A stretch of DNA of 64,000 nt. Source: Phocaeicola faecalis. Lineage in GTDB: Bacteria > Bacteroidota > Bacteroidia > Bacteroidales > Bacteroidaceae. Below are positions 55,582 through 64,000 of the stretch, piece by piece (the first letter of the stretch is position 1; each line of letters starts with the position of its first letter). The stretch lies in assembly GCF_021730445.1 (NCBI RefSeq), contig NZ_JADNRM010000006.1, positions 1 through 64,000 of the forward strand. The letters are read 5' to 3'. The notes under the pieces were generated by a model. The model saw only the letters and a list, made by a program, of their open reading frames with translations. It was not told the origin of the DNA and made no database searches. The translations under genes and the position numbers were made by a program.

Positions 55582-55589
55582 CAAATATA
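55582..55589 (-). promoter_or_regulatory. Promoter -7 box of the antisense RNA
   Basis: Minus-strand TATATTTG, pointing away from the susC gene that starts at 55650. No -33 TTTG seen. Confidence 0.5.
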
Positions 55590-55649
55590 GTAAATCTTTA
55601 ATTCTTATAACCCTATTCTAATTTATTTATTTTAAAAATCAGAAGAATT

Positions 55650-58600
55650 ATGAGATGTTTTGATAAGGCTATTTTAGTAGCCTCAGTAGCACTTTGCTTT
55701 AATTTATCGGCTTTTTCGCAGGATATTACATTGAAAGCCAATAATATAACAGTTAAGGAAGCTATCGAACAAATAAAGAAATCATCAGGATATTCATTTG
55801 TCTTTTCATCCCTTGATTTGGATACGAAAAAGCGTGTCTCCATTTCTGTAAAAGATGCGATAATAGAAGAAGTTGTAAAACAACTTTTAAAAGGACACCC
55901 CGGCTTGAGTTATGAAATTCAAGATAAAAAAGTAATTATTAAAAGAGCACAGCAACCGCTGAAGCGTGAGCAGCAAGGTGAGGTGACAGGAAGGGTGATT
56001 GATGTAAATGGTGAGCCGATAATTGGCGCAACAGTTATAGTACAAGGTACTTCCAATGGTACAATAACTGATTTTGATGGTAATTTTACTCTAAATGCAA
56101 TGAATAATGCTGTTTTGGAAATCTCTTATATTGGTTATGAGACCCAGCAGTTGAAGCCACAAAACGGCAAGATGCTGGTTGTGACCTTAAAGGAGGATAC
56201 ACAAGCATTGGAGGAGGTTGTTGTAGTAGGATATGGTACACAAAGAAAGGTTAATTTGACAGGTTCTATCGGAACTATTAAAGCAGATCAGGCATTGAAA
56301 GCGCGTTCTGTTACCAATGTTCAGGAGTTGTTGGCAGGTGCGGTTCCCGGTATGACAGTAACCAAAGGTAGTGGTGCGGTTGGCTCCGGAGCTACTATAA
56401 ATATCCACGGTACTTCCACGATTGGGGGAAGTTCCGGTGTTCTTATTCTGATAGATGGTGTCCCCGGTAATCTTTATACATTGAATCCTAATGACATAGA
56501 AAGTATCTCTATTTTGAAGGATGCTGCTTCCGCTTCTATTTATGGGTCACGTGCAGCAAATGGGGTTATGTTGGTAACAACAAAGAAGGGGCAAACCTCA
56601 GAACGGCCGGTTGTTGATTTTTCTACCAATATAGGAATTCAGAATCCACAGTTCAAATTGGATTTTGTCGGTGCCGAAGATTATATGCGTTTGTATGATG
56701 AGGCAATGGTTAATGACGGTAAAGCTGCCTTTTTTGGTGAACAAGGCATACAGGATTTGAAGAACGGGAAATATGCAGATAATAAGTGGTATAAAGAAAT
56801 ATACCGTAAAAATACATTGATTAATAATATTCATGTGGCTGTTTCGGGTAAAGAGAAATCTATTACTTACCGTTTTTCTCTTTCGAATGACTATCAGGAG
56901 GGTACTTTACCTAACAATGATTATAACCGTTTGATATTCAAACCTGATTTGCACTTCCAGCTGTTAAAGAACTTGTCTGCACAAGTTAATTTGCAATATA
57001 CACAGACAAATATAAAGAATCCGCAGGGAGGAACAACAATTTGGCAAACTCAGGCAGCGAGAATATCACCTGTTACCCCTATTTATGAGGCTAACGGACT
57101 ATATGGGGTTGGTTCTTCGATGGGAGGAAACCCTATTGCCGGTGTCAATGAGGCTGGTTATTCAAAAGAGCGTCACAAAGAGATGCTTGCTATATTTAGT
57201 GCTACTTATACTCCTTTGAAAGATTGGAATATAAAAGCAAACATATCTGCCTATACGCATGACCAGACGACAAAAGACCGGGTCAAGACTTATTATTTAT
57301 ATGATGCCAAGGGAAATGTGGCAAAGACGGAAAATCTTGTTTCTTCTTTGAAAGACTCTAATGCTTATCAATACCGCACACAATTGCAGTTTACTTCTGA
57401 TTATGCGCTTACGTTGGCTGACTCGCATCATTTCAAATTTTTGGCTGGTTATTCACAAGAATATTTCAAGCAGGAAGGATTTTGGGCCTCCAGAGATAAT
57501 ATGCCGTTTGATGATATTGATGTATTGGGGGTAGGTAGTGATAATAAGCAGAATGGAAGTTCGACAACTCGTGATGTGGCTATACAATCTTGGTTTGGAC
57601 GTGTTAATTATGACTATCAAGGACGTTACTTATTTGAGGCAAGTTTAAGGGCGGATGGCTCTTCTCGTTTTGCAGAGGGGCATAGATGGGGTGTGTTCCC
57701 TTCATTTTCTGCCGGATGGAATATTCATCGTGAAAAATTTATGGAAGGTGCATCTTCGTGGTTGTCCGAATTAAAGATTAGGGGATCTTGGGGAACATTG
57801 GGAGATGCGGAAAAAGTTGGTTATTATCCGACTGCGCAAGTCTTAAGTTACGATCCTAAAATCTATTCGTTTAATGGGAAACTGGTTGGTGGTGCATATA
57901 ATAATGTTGCTATAAATCCTGATATAACTTGGGAAATATCAGAATTGGCCAATATGGGGATTGATTTTGGGATGTGGAATCAACGTATCAAACTGTCTGT
58001 TGATTATTTTAATAATCTTCGTCGTAATATATTATATACTCCTCCTGTTCCCTCTGAATTCGGACTTTCTGCCCCAATTTCAAATTTGTTGAGAATGAGA
58101 AATCAAGGAATGGATATTCTGGTATCTTATAATGACGGCAAAGGGGATTTTTCATGGGGAGTAGATATGAATACGAGTTTCTCAAAAAATAAAGTATTGG
58201 AAATGGGGAACTCAGATAAGTGGATTGAAGGAAATGCGGTGACCTACTTAAATGGGCGGTACCAATTACCTTTCGGTTATGAGGCAGAGGGCTTATTTCA
58301 GAGTGAAGAAGACATAAAGAATCATGCCAAGCAAGGAAATGTTCTTCCTGGCAATATAAAATTTAAAGATCAAGATGACAATGGAGTTATTGACGGTAAT
58401 GACCGTGTTATCTTGAATGATAAGTTACCGATTGATTATGGGGTCAATTTGCATTTTGGATATAAAAACTTTGATTTCTCTATGAATATGTATGGTAAAT
58501 TGAATGTGAAGAAGTACATATCCGGTTATGAAGGATGGGCTTTCTATTTATCTCAGAATGCACGCCCTATGCATTTGGATGCATGGAGTGAAAATAATCC

Positions 58601-58880
58601 GGATGCCACTTATCCTCGTCTTACTTTAACGAATACGGCTAATGACACTCAATATAATAGCTATTGGTTGCGTAATGCTGATTATCTGAAAATCCAAAAT
58701 GTGCAGATTGGTTATACCTTCTCAAAAACATTATTGGAGAAAGTGAATATTAAATATCTGAGACTTTATTTATCGGGACAAAATTTAGCGACCGTTACCG
58801 GTTACGATGGTTTTGACCCGGAGGGTGGATGGTATCCTTTGTCTAGAACATTTTCATTTGGTATAAATCTTCAATTCTAA
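55650..58880 (+). CDS. SusC-family TonB-dependent transporter with STN signalling domain (locus 3)
   Basis: A 1076-residue importer. A signal peptide (1-23, ending SAFSQ) precedes an STN domain (about 25-100, DITLKANNITVKEAIEQIKK), which contacts the FecR-like anti-sigma factor. A carboxypeptidase-regulatory-like domain (VTGRVIDVNGEPIIGATVIV), the SusC plug (LEEVVVVGYGTQRKVNLTGS) and the barrel ending FSFGINLQF follow. It is the sensor arm of the sigma/anti-sigma circuit. Codon use is AT-rich, unlike locus 2. Confidence 0.95.
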   Translation: MRCFDKAILVASVALCFNLSAFSQDITLKANNITVKEAIEQIKKSSGYSFVFSSLDLDTKKRVSISVKDAIIEEVVKQLLKGHPGLSYEIQDKKVIIKRAQQPLKREQQGEVTGRVIDVNGEPIIGATVIVQGTSNGTITDFDGNFTLNAMNNAVLEISYIGYETQQLKPQNGKMLVVTLKEDTQALEEVVVVGYGTQRKVNLTGSIGTIKADQALKARSVTNVQELLAGAVPGMTVTKGSGAVGSGATINIHGTSTIGGSSGVLILIDGVPGNLYTLNPNDIESISILKDAASASIYGSRAANGVMLVTTKKGQTSERPVVDFSTNIGIQNPQFKLDFVGAEDYMRLYDEAMVNDGKAAFFGEQGIQDLKNGKYADNKWYKEIYRKNTLINNIHVAVSGKEKSITYRFSLSNDYQEGTLPNNDYNRLIFKPDLHFQLLKNLSAQVNLQYTQTNIKNPQGGTTIWQTQAARISPVTPIYEANGLYGVGSSMGGNPIAGVNEAGYSKERHKEMLAIFSATYTPLKDWNIKANISAYTHDQTTKDRVKTYYLYDAKGNVAKTENLVSSLKDSNAYQYRTQLQFTSDYALTLADSHHFKFLAGYSQEYFKQEGFWASRDNMPFDDIDVLGVGSDNKQNGSSTTRDVAIQSWFGRVNYDYQGRYLFEASLRADGSSRFAEGHRWGVFPSFSAGWNIHREKFMEGASSWLSELKIRGSWGTLGDAEKVGYYPTAQVLSYDPKIYSFNGKLVGGAYNNVAINPDITWEISELANMGIDFGMWNQRIKLSVDYFNNLRRNILYTPPVPSEFGLSAPISNLLRMRNQGMDILVSYNDGKGDFSWGVDMNTSFSKNKVLEMGNSDKWIEGNAVTYLNGRYQLPFGYEAEGLFQSEEDIKNHAKQGNVLPGNIKFKDQDDNGVIDGNDRVILNDKLPIDYGVNLHFGYKNFDFSMNMYGKLNVKKYISGYEGWAFYLSQNARPMHLDAWSENNPDATYPRLTLTNTANDTQYNSYWLRNADYLKIQNVQIGYTFSKTLLEKVNIKYLRLYLSGQNLATVTGYDGFDPEGGWYPLSRTFSFGINLQF

Positions 58881-58891
58881 TAATAGATAGT

Positions 58892-60523
58892 ATGAGACAC
58901 TATAGTTTTTATATTTTATTTGTTGCTGTGCTTACATTGACTGGTTGTGCAGATTTTTTAGACCGTGATCCGTTGGAACAAGCTTCTGCAAATACTTTCT
59001 GGAAAACAGAAGTAGATGCAGAGAAAGGAGTAAATGCTTTATATCCGTTATTGCCAGGTGAAAGGGATTTTTGGAGAGATTGTGAAAGTGACAATTCCTT
59101 GATGACGAACTCGTGGGGAGAGAGTGGTTTAGGATATATTTGCCAGGGAATACATAATGCGGCTACAGGCTATTTGTCTGAAGAATGGAAATACGACCAT
59201 ATTTATCGCATCCTTTATTGTTTGGATAAACTTCAGGGAATGGAAATAAAAGAAGAAAAGAAACAGCGTTTTGAAGGAGAGATACGTTTTATTTTAGCAT
59301 TGAAATATTACAGGATGGCTCGGCATTTTGGGGATATTCCTCTCATTAAAGAAAAGCCTGTTTCTTTGGAAGAGGCTACATTGCCTCGCTCTCCTAAGCA
59401 GGAGGTTTTGGACTATGTCATTGAAAATGTGGATAAGGCGATAGAATATTTACCGGAAACTTATTCGGGAGATGATGTGTGTCGTATTACTAAAGGAGCA
59501 GCCTTGATGTTGAAAGCTGATATGTATCTGGATATGGCAAGTTATAAAAAGTTTCATCAGGGAGAGGATGCAAAAGAACTTTGGAAGGAAGCTGCTTCGC
59601 AGGCAAAGAAGGTGATTGACCTTAATTTATATGGCTTGGAAAATGATTTTGCCTTTTTGTTCACAGCTGCAGCCAATAATAACAATAAAGAAGTTATTCT
59701 TGCCCATCAGTATATGGAGGATGAATTGACACATATGTTGCCTGTGCTATGTTCGCCATCAGGAGTTGGGGTGACAGGTCAAGGCTGGGCTAGTTTTTGT
59801 CCGACGCGCGATTTGGTTGATTCGTATGAGATGACTGATGGAAAGACTATTTATGAATCCTCTTTGTATGACATGGACCACCCATGGGAGAACCGGGATG
59901 TACGTTTGAAGAAAACATTTATGTTGCCGGGGCTGGATATTCTCAGACCAGATGGAAGTTATACTCCGTATATGCCTCATCCGGCTTATAATAATCCGGA
60001 ACGCATTAATAATGAGGGTGGCGGAATAACGGGATATATGTATTTGAAATATAACGATTTGGAATTAGAGAAAGTTGATGCTTCATGGACGAATTTCAGT
60101 TTGTATCGTTATGCGGAAACGTTATTGATTTATGCAGAGGCATTGAACGAATATGATCCGTATAATGCAGAAATAGTATGGGCGGTCAATCAAGTCAGGA
60201 AGCGTGCCGGTTTGCCCGGAGTGGACAGTCAACTTGGAAATCAGGAACGGATGCGTACTATTATCAGGGAAGAAAGAAGACACGAATTTGTTGGTGAACA
60301 TAAGCGTTATTTTGATATTTTGCGCTGGAAAACAGCAGAAGTTGTATTGAATCAACCCGGATATGGTATCAATAAGGATGAGCACACTGCTATCGGAGAT
60401 TATACTCAGGAAAAATTCCTTGGGCAGGAACGCACATTCGATCCGCAAAAACATTATCTGTGGCCGATTCCCCAGTCTGCAAGAGATAAGAATCCTAATT
60501 TGACTCAAAATCCTAATTGGTAA
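58892..60523 (+). CDS. SusD/RagB-family surface glycan-binding lipoprotein (locus 3)
   Basis: A 543-residue surface lipoprotein; Cys19 follows LTGC. The N-terminal SusD helices (FWKTEVDAEKGVNALYPLL) and C-terminal domain (YRYAETLLIYAEALNEYDPYNAEIVWAVNQVRKRAG, then RREERRHEFVGEHKRYFDILRW) are intact. It lies 11 bp after its susC and 19 bp before GH116. It lids the SusC barrel for the glycan that the GH116 enzyme probably attacks. Confidence 0.94.
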   Translation: MRHYSFYILFVAVLTLTGCADFLDRDPLEQASANTFWKTEVDAEKGVNALYPLLPGERDFWRDCESDNSLMTNSWGESGLGYICQGIHNAATGYLSEEWKYDHIYRILYCLDKLQGMEIKEEKKQRFEGEIRFILALKYYRMARHFGDIPLIKEKPVSLEEATLPRSPKQEVLDYVIENVDKAIEYLPETYSGDDVCRITKGAALMLKADMYLDMASYKKFHQGEDAKELWKEAASQAKKVIDLNLYGLENDFAFLFTAAANNNNKEVILAHQYMEDELTHMLPVLCSPSGVGVTGQGWASFCPTRDLVDSYEMTDGKTIYESSLYDMDHPWENRDVRLKKTFMLPGLDILRPDGSYTPYMPHPAYNNPERINNEGGGITGYMYLKYNDLELEKVDASWTNFSLYRYAETLLIYAEALNEYDPYNAEIVWAVNQVRKRAGLPGVDSQLGNQERMRTIIREERRHEFVGEHKRYFDILRWKTAEVVLNQPGYGINKDEHTAIGDYTQEKFLGQERTFDPQKHYLWPIPQSARDKNPNLTQNPNW

Positions 60524-60542
60524 TAGCTAAAATTAAAAATAT

Positions 60543-63089
60543 ATGATTACACATTTACAGAAATGGAGTTTGTTGATCTTTTTGGCAGCGGGTTCATTGT
60601 CTGCTCAGGAATGGAAACCGTCTGATTGGCCTGCATTGAAGCATTATGATAAGGACCACTTGTTTCAGATAGCTCTTCCCTTAGGTGGAATAGGAACAGG
60701 TACCGTATCTCTTGGTGGAAGAGGAGAATTGCGTGATTGGGAAATAATGAATGTTCCGGGGAAGAAATATAGCACGGTAACTACAGGTAATAATGCTCCT
60801 TTTTTTTCTATTTATGTTAAGTCACAGGATAATATTCCTGTGACGACTTTGCTGGAAGGTCCTCTTTACAGCCATGAATATTTGCACTATGAAGGCCGGC
60901 CGGTTAACCATCACGGCTTTCCCCGTTTTGCCAAGGCCTCTTTCGATGGGGCTTACCCGTTCGGGCAAGTGAATCTTTCGGATGCAGAATTACCGGTTAC
61001 TGTAAAGATAAAGGGATTCAACCCATTGCTTCCAGGAAATGCTGATGACAGCGGGTTGCCGGTGGCGGTGCTTGCCTATGAGGTTACGAATACCGGGAAT
61101 ACTCCTTTAGAGGTTTCCGTATGTGGCTCTATGAGGAATTTTATTGGGAAAGATGGTAGTAAGTTTCGGACAGACTGGAAAGGAGATTATATTCCGGTTG
61201 GTGCTGAGAAGAACAGGAATGAGTATCGGGAAAGCGGAAATCGGAAAGGTATTTATTTATACTCTGAAGGGGTTGATAAACAGGATCCGGCATGGGGGAC
61301 AATCGCTTTGGTGACTTCCTCAACAGGACAAGTAAGTTATCGGACTTCTTCAAAAGCTGATTCATGGAATAATGCTATTCTGAACTTTTGGGACGATTTT
61401 AGCAAAGATGGGATTATGGTAGAAAGGGAGCGGCCGGCAGATGAAGATCCGATGGCTTCTTTGGCAGTAAAAAAAACAATTGCTCCTCGGGCTACGGAAA
61501 CTTTTGTTTTTTATCTGACTTGGAATTTCCCGAACCGTAAAGGATGGTCATCTACCATAGTAGGCAATTATTATAGCCGACAGTTTGCTGATGCGTGGGA
61601 AGTGGCCGAGAAGGTGATTCCCCGTATGAGGCAATTGGAAGAAGAGACTCTCTTGTTTGTTAATTCATTTTTGGGTAGTTCTTATCCTGAAACAGTGAAA
61701 GAGGCAGCTTTGTTTAACTTGGCTACATTGCGCTCGCAGACAGTATTTCGTTTGCCTAGTGGCCATTTAATGGGTTGGGAAGGAATAATGGATCGTTTTG
61801 GCTCTTGCCAAGGGTCATGTACCCATGTCTGGAATTATGAGATGGCTACTCCCTTTTTGTTCGGTGGTTTGGCACAGACTATGCGCGATGTGGAATTTAA
61901 CTATGCCACGAAAGAGAATGGGTTGATGAACTTTCGGGCTGATTTGCCTTTGTCGGAAGCTGCAAAGGGGACTTCGGCTGCAGCTGATGGGCAGATGGGA
62001 TGTATCATGAAGATGTATCGGGAATGGCAACTGTCGGGTGACTATGCTTTTCTCCGGAAAAACTGGGGACAGGTTAAAAAAGTACTCTCTTATGCTTGGA
62101 TAGAGAAAGGATGGGATGGCAATCAAGATGGAGTGATGGAAGGGTCACAGCATAACACAATGGATGTGAATTATTTTGGTCCTAATCCTCAAATGGGATT
62201 CTGGTATATGGGGGCATTGCGGGCAGCCGAGGAAATGGCATGGGCTATGAAAGATAAATCTTTTGCCAAGAAGTGCCGGAGGTTGTTTGAACAGGGGAGT
62301 CGGTGGATGGATGAGCATTTGTTTAACGGCGAATATTATGAACATCACATTACTGATCCTGAAACTTTTGAATTCATCAATATGAAAGATGCAGAAGGTA
62401 AAATTCCGGCTTTCCAGTTGGGCAAAGGGTGTCTGGTTGACCAACTAGTGGGGCAGTATATGGCACATATTTGTGGGCTAGGATATTTAGGAGACAAAAA
62501 GCATATTCATACAACTATGGAAAGCATTATGAAATATAACTATGTATCCGATTTCAGCCGGCATTTCAACAATATGCGTTCTTACGTAATGGGTAGGGAA
62601 GCAGGGCTTCTGATGGCTTCATGGCCTAAAGGACGTTTGGAGGTACCCTTCCCTTATTTTGCGGAGGTGATGACCGGATTTGAATATTGTGCGGCTGTGG
62701 GTATGATATATGAAGGAATGACGGATGAGGCATTGACTTGTATCCGTTCTATCCGTGACCGTTTTGATGGTGCCAAGCGTAATCCGTTCAGTGAACCAGA
62801 ATGTGGACATCATTATGCTCGTTCAATGGCTAGTTGGGCGAGTGTAATCGCGCTGAGTGGATTTCACTACTCGGCAGTAGACAAACAAATGCAGTTTACG
62901 TCTGCTCCCGGAACCTATTTTTGGAGCAATGGTTACGCATGGGGAATGTGCCGGATTTCTGGCGGTGAAGCTACATTGGAGGTACTGAAAGGAACTTTGG
63001 GCATTGAACGCCTCCGCATTGGGGATGTGACTGTGAAAACGAAGAAAAAGCAACTCGCGGCAGGAGAGTCCGAGAGTATAAAATTGTAA
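60543..63089 (+). CDS. GH116-family glycoside hydrolase, secreted
   Basis: An 848-residue enzyme. A cleavable signal (about 1-21, ending SLSAQ) sends it to the periplasm. An N-terminal beta domain (about 40-330, FQIALPLGGIGTGTVSLGGRGEL is the GH116/DUF608 signature) precedes an (alpha/alpha)6 catalytic barrel. HVWNYE (428-433) and QHNTMDVNYFGPN (536-548) are the conserved strips that probably hold the nucleophile and acid residues. Characterised relatives include beta-glucosidases, beta-xylosidases and glucosylceramidases; specificity here is open. It lies in one transcript with SusCD. Confidence 0.88.
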   Translation: MITHLQKWSLLIFLAAGSLSAQEWKPSDWPALKHYDKDHLFQIALPLGGIGTGTVSLGGRGELRDWEIMNVPGKKYSTVTTGNNAPFFSIYVKSQDNIPVTTLLEGPLYSHEYLHYEGRPVNHHGFPRFAKASFDGAYPFGQVNLSDAELPVTVKIKGFNPLLPGNADDSGLPVAVLAYEVTNTGNTPLEVSVCGSMRNFIGKDGSKFRTDWKGDYIPVGAEKNRNEYRESGNRKGIYLYSEGVDKQDPAWGTIALVTSSTGQVSYRTSSKADSWNNAILNFWDDFSKDGIMVERERPADEDPMASLAVKKTIAPRATETFVFYLTWNFPNRKGWSSTIVGNYYSRQFADAWEVAEKVIPRMRQLEEETLLFVNSFLGSSYPETVKEAALFNLATLRSQTVFRLPSGHLMGWEGIMDRFGSCQGSCTHVWNYEMATPFLFGGLAQTMRDVEFNYATKENGLMNFRADLPLSEAAKGTSAAADGQMGCIMKMYREWQLSGDYAFLRKNWGQVKKVLSYAWIEKGWDGNQDGVMEGSQHNTMDVNYFGPNPQMGFWYMGALRAAEEMAWAMKDKSFAKKCRRLFEQGSRWMDEHLFNGEYYEHHITDPETFEFINMKDAEGKIPAFQLGKGCLVDQLVGQYMAHICGLGYLGDKKHIHTTMESIMKYNYVSDFSRHFNNMRSYVMGREAGLLMASWPKGRLEVPFPYFAEVMTGFEYCAAVGMIYEGMTDEALTCIRSIRDRFDGAKRNPFSEPECGHHYARSMASWASVIALSGFHYSAVDKQMQFTSAPGTYFWSNGYAWGMCRISGGEATLEVLKGTLGIERLRIGDVTVKTKKKQLAAGESESIKL

Positions 63090-63093
63090 ATTT

Positions 63094-63681
63094 ATGCGTT
63101 ATTGGTGTATTTTATTGGTTTGTATCAGTCTTATGTTGCCGGCCTGTCATAAACAGGCTGGCAATGCTCTGCATCTGGAAGAGATGCCGATGGCTGATTG
63201 GAAAGGAAGCTTGCAAGAAAAGCTGCCTTTATTGGGGCATCGTAATTGGATTGTTGCTACAGATATGGCATATCCCTTGCAGGTTGGTCCGGGTATCATC
63301 ACTTTATATGCTCCTGAAACTTTTGGAAATGTTGTCGCTTTTATAGTGGACCAGATTCGTCGGTCGGAGCATGTCTTTGCACATATATATCAGGACCGTG
63401 AGCAGTTGGCCTTGACGGAAGATCTGTGTCTCGGTGTGACGGCATACAGAAATTCGTTAGGTAAAGTATTAGATGGTGGAGGGAAAGTGACTTTTCTTCC
63501 CCACGAAGAACTGATTTCAAAGTTGGATAGCGTCAGCAAGCTCTATCAGGTAGTTGTCATTAAAACAGCTTTGACATTGCCTTACACATCTATTTTTTTT
63601 GAATTGGATTGTAAATATTGGGATGCAGTTCGGGAAGTAACTATAAGGAAACTGTCTAAGGATACGGTAGATAACCATTGA
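63094..63681 (+). CDS. RbsD/FucU-like domain lipoprotein
   Basis: A 195-residue lipoprotein, Cys18 after LMLPAC. The rest matches the RbsD/FucU mutarotase fold: LLGHRNWIVATDMAYPLQ (His49, equivalent to the catalytic His after the family's GH), a PHEELISKLDSVSKLYQVVVIKT stretch and PYTSIFFELDCKYW. RbsD and FucU normally interconvert sugar anomers in the cytoplasm; an exported, lipid-anchored form is unusual. The stop of GH116 is 4 bp upstream, so it belongs to the locus. Activity is inferred only. Confidence 0.7.
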   Translation: MRYWCILLVCISLMLPACHKQAGNALHLEEMPMADWKGSLQEKLPLLGHRNWIVATDMAYPLQVGPGIITLYAPETFGNVVAFIVDQIRRSEHVFAHIYQDREQLALTEDLCLGVTAYRNSLGKVLDGGGKVTFLPHEELISKLDSVSKLYQVVVIKTALTLPYTSIFFELDCKYWDAVREVTIRKLSKDTVDNH

Positions 63682-63800
63682 CTACACCGTATTTTGTAAT
63701 GTTTTCCATAAGGTTGTCATGCAATGTGGTAAAAGGATAAGACAAGTGCGAGTCATGTTAATTAAAAAGCCGTCTACAGTATATTAGAACAAACTTTTTG

Positions 63801-63827
63801 TAATTTGCGCAAAAGTACCGATATTTG
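63801..63827. repeat. 27-bp direct repeat, copy B (before the DUF2027 gene)
   Basis: Identical to 52680-52706, including TTTGCGCAAA. It ends 22 bp before the next gene start. The 63682-63800 stretch holds no gene or convincing terminator. Confidence 0.85.
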
Positions 63828-63849
63828 TGCGAACTAAAAAGAAAACAAT

Positions 63850-64000
63850 ATGAAAATAGGAGATAAAGTCCGTTTTCTCAGTGAAGTGGGTGGCGGCATT
63901 GTGACAGGATTTCAGGGGAAAGATATTGCATTGGTAGAAGATGCCGATGGGTTTGATATTCCGATGCCTATTAAAGAATGTGTGGTAATAGATGCTGATG
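63850..64000 (+). CDS. DUF2027/Smr-type protein, N-terminal fragment
   Basis: The first 50 codons, MKIGDKVRFLSEVGGGIVTG..., match the start of Bacteroidota DUF2027 proteins, which carry a C-terminal Smr (MutS2-type) domain. That domain lies outside the window, which ends in the frame. The ATG is preceded by AAGAAAACAAT. The function is not established. Confidence 0.7.
   Translation, partial: MKIGDKVRFLSEVGGGIVTGFQGKDIALVEDADGFDIPMPIKECVVIDAD

Overview
The window is chromosomal DNA from an intestinal Bacteroides. The evidence is SusC/SusD outer-membrane pairs, an ECF sigma/FecR-like anti-sigma pair, TamL/TamB, a Bacteroidales-type hut operon, and many promoters of the form TAnnTTTG just upstream of genes with almost no Shine-Dalgarno sequence. 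I cannot name the species from sequence alone.

Layout. 1-10.6 kb: small lipoprotein, sugar nucleotidyltransferase, candidate small RNA, tamB-tamL, AraC regulator, membrane zinc peptidase. 10.9-22.9 kb: hisS, an S9 peptidase, the [FeFe]-hydrogenase operon hydA-hydE-hydG-hydF, groES-groEL and a small membrane protein. 22.9-26.2 kb: repeat-rich stretch with tRNA-Thr, a MATE exporter, a Crp-like regulator and a decayed regulator. 26.2-30.6 kb: beta-carbonic anhydrase, then a sensor kinase transcribed into nrfA. 30.8-38.1 kb: GH109 lipoprotein and a SusC/SusD pair whose only visible promoter lies inside a 243-bp segment bounded by perfect 26-bp inverted repeats. Beyond it lie two tiny paralogous peptide genes. 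38.2-45.1 kb: NUDIX hydrolase and the histidine-degradation operon hutU-ftcD-hutI-fchA-hutH. 45.2-51.1 kb: a WYL-regulator remnant and a second SusC/SusD pair. 51.4-64 kb: queA, repeats, and a complete polysaccharide-utilisation locus (sigma, anti-sigma, STN-SusC, SusD, GH116, RbsD/FucU-like lipoprotein), then the start of a DUF2027 gene.

How the parts work together. The hydrogenase genes form a self-contained maturation and H2 module for fermentative electron disposal. The hut operon takes histidine to glutamate and a one-carbon unit on tetrahydrofolate. The three SusCD loci import glycans; each seems to be controlled differently: an invertible promoter, an ordinary promoter, and an ECF/anti-sigma trans-envelope circuit with a probable antisense small RNA.

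The most noteworthy signals are the invertible promoter, the twin 28-residue peptides, the antisense RNA in the third locus, an exact 27-bp direct repeat bracketing that locus (an acquisition footprint or a shared control site), and a family of dispersed elements built on 22-bp palindromic tandem units.
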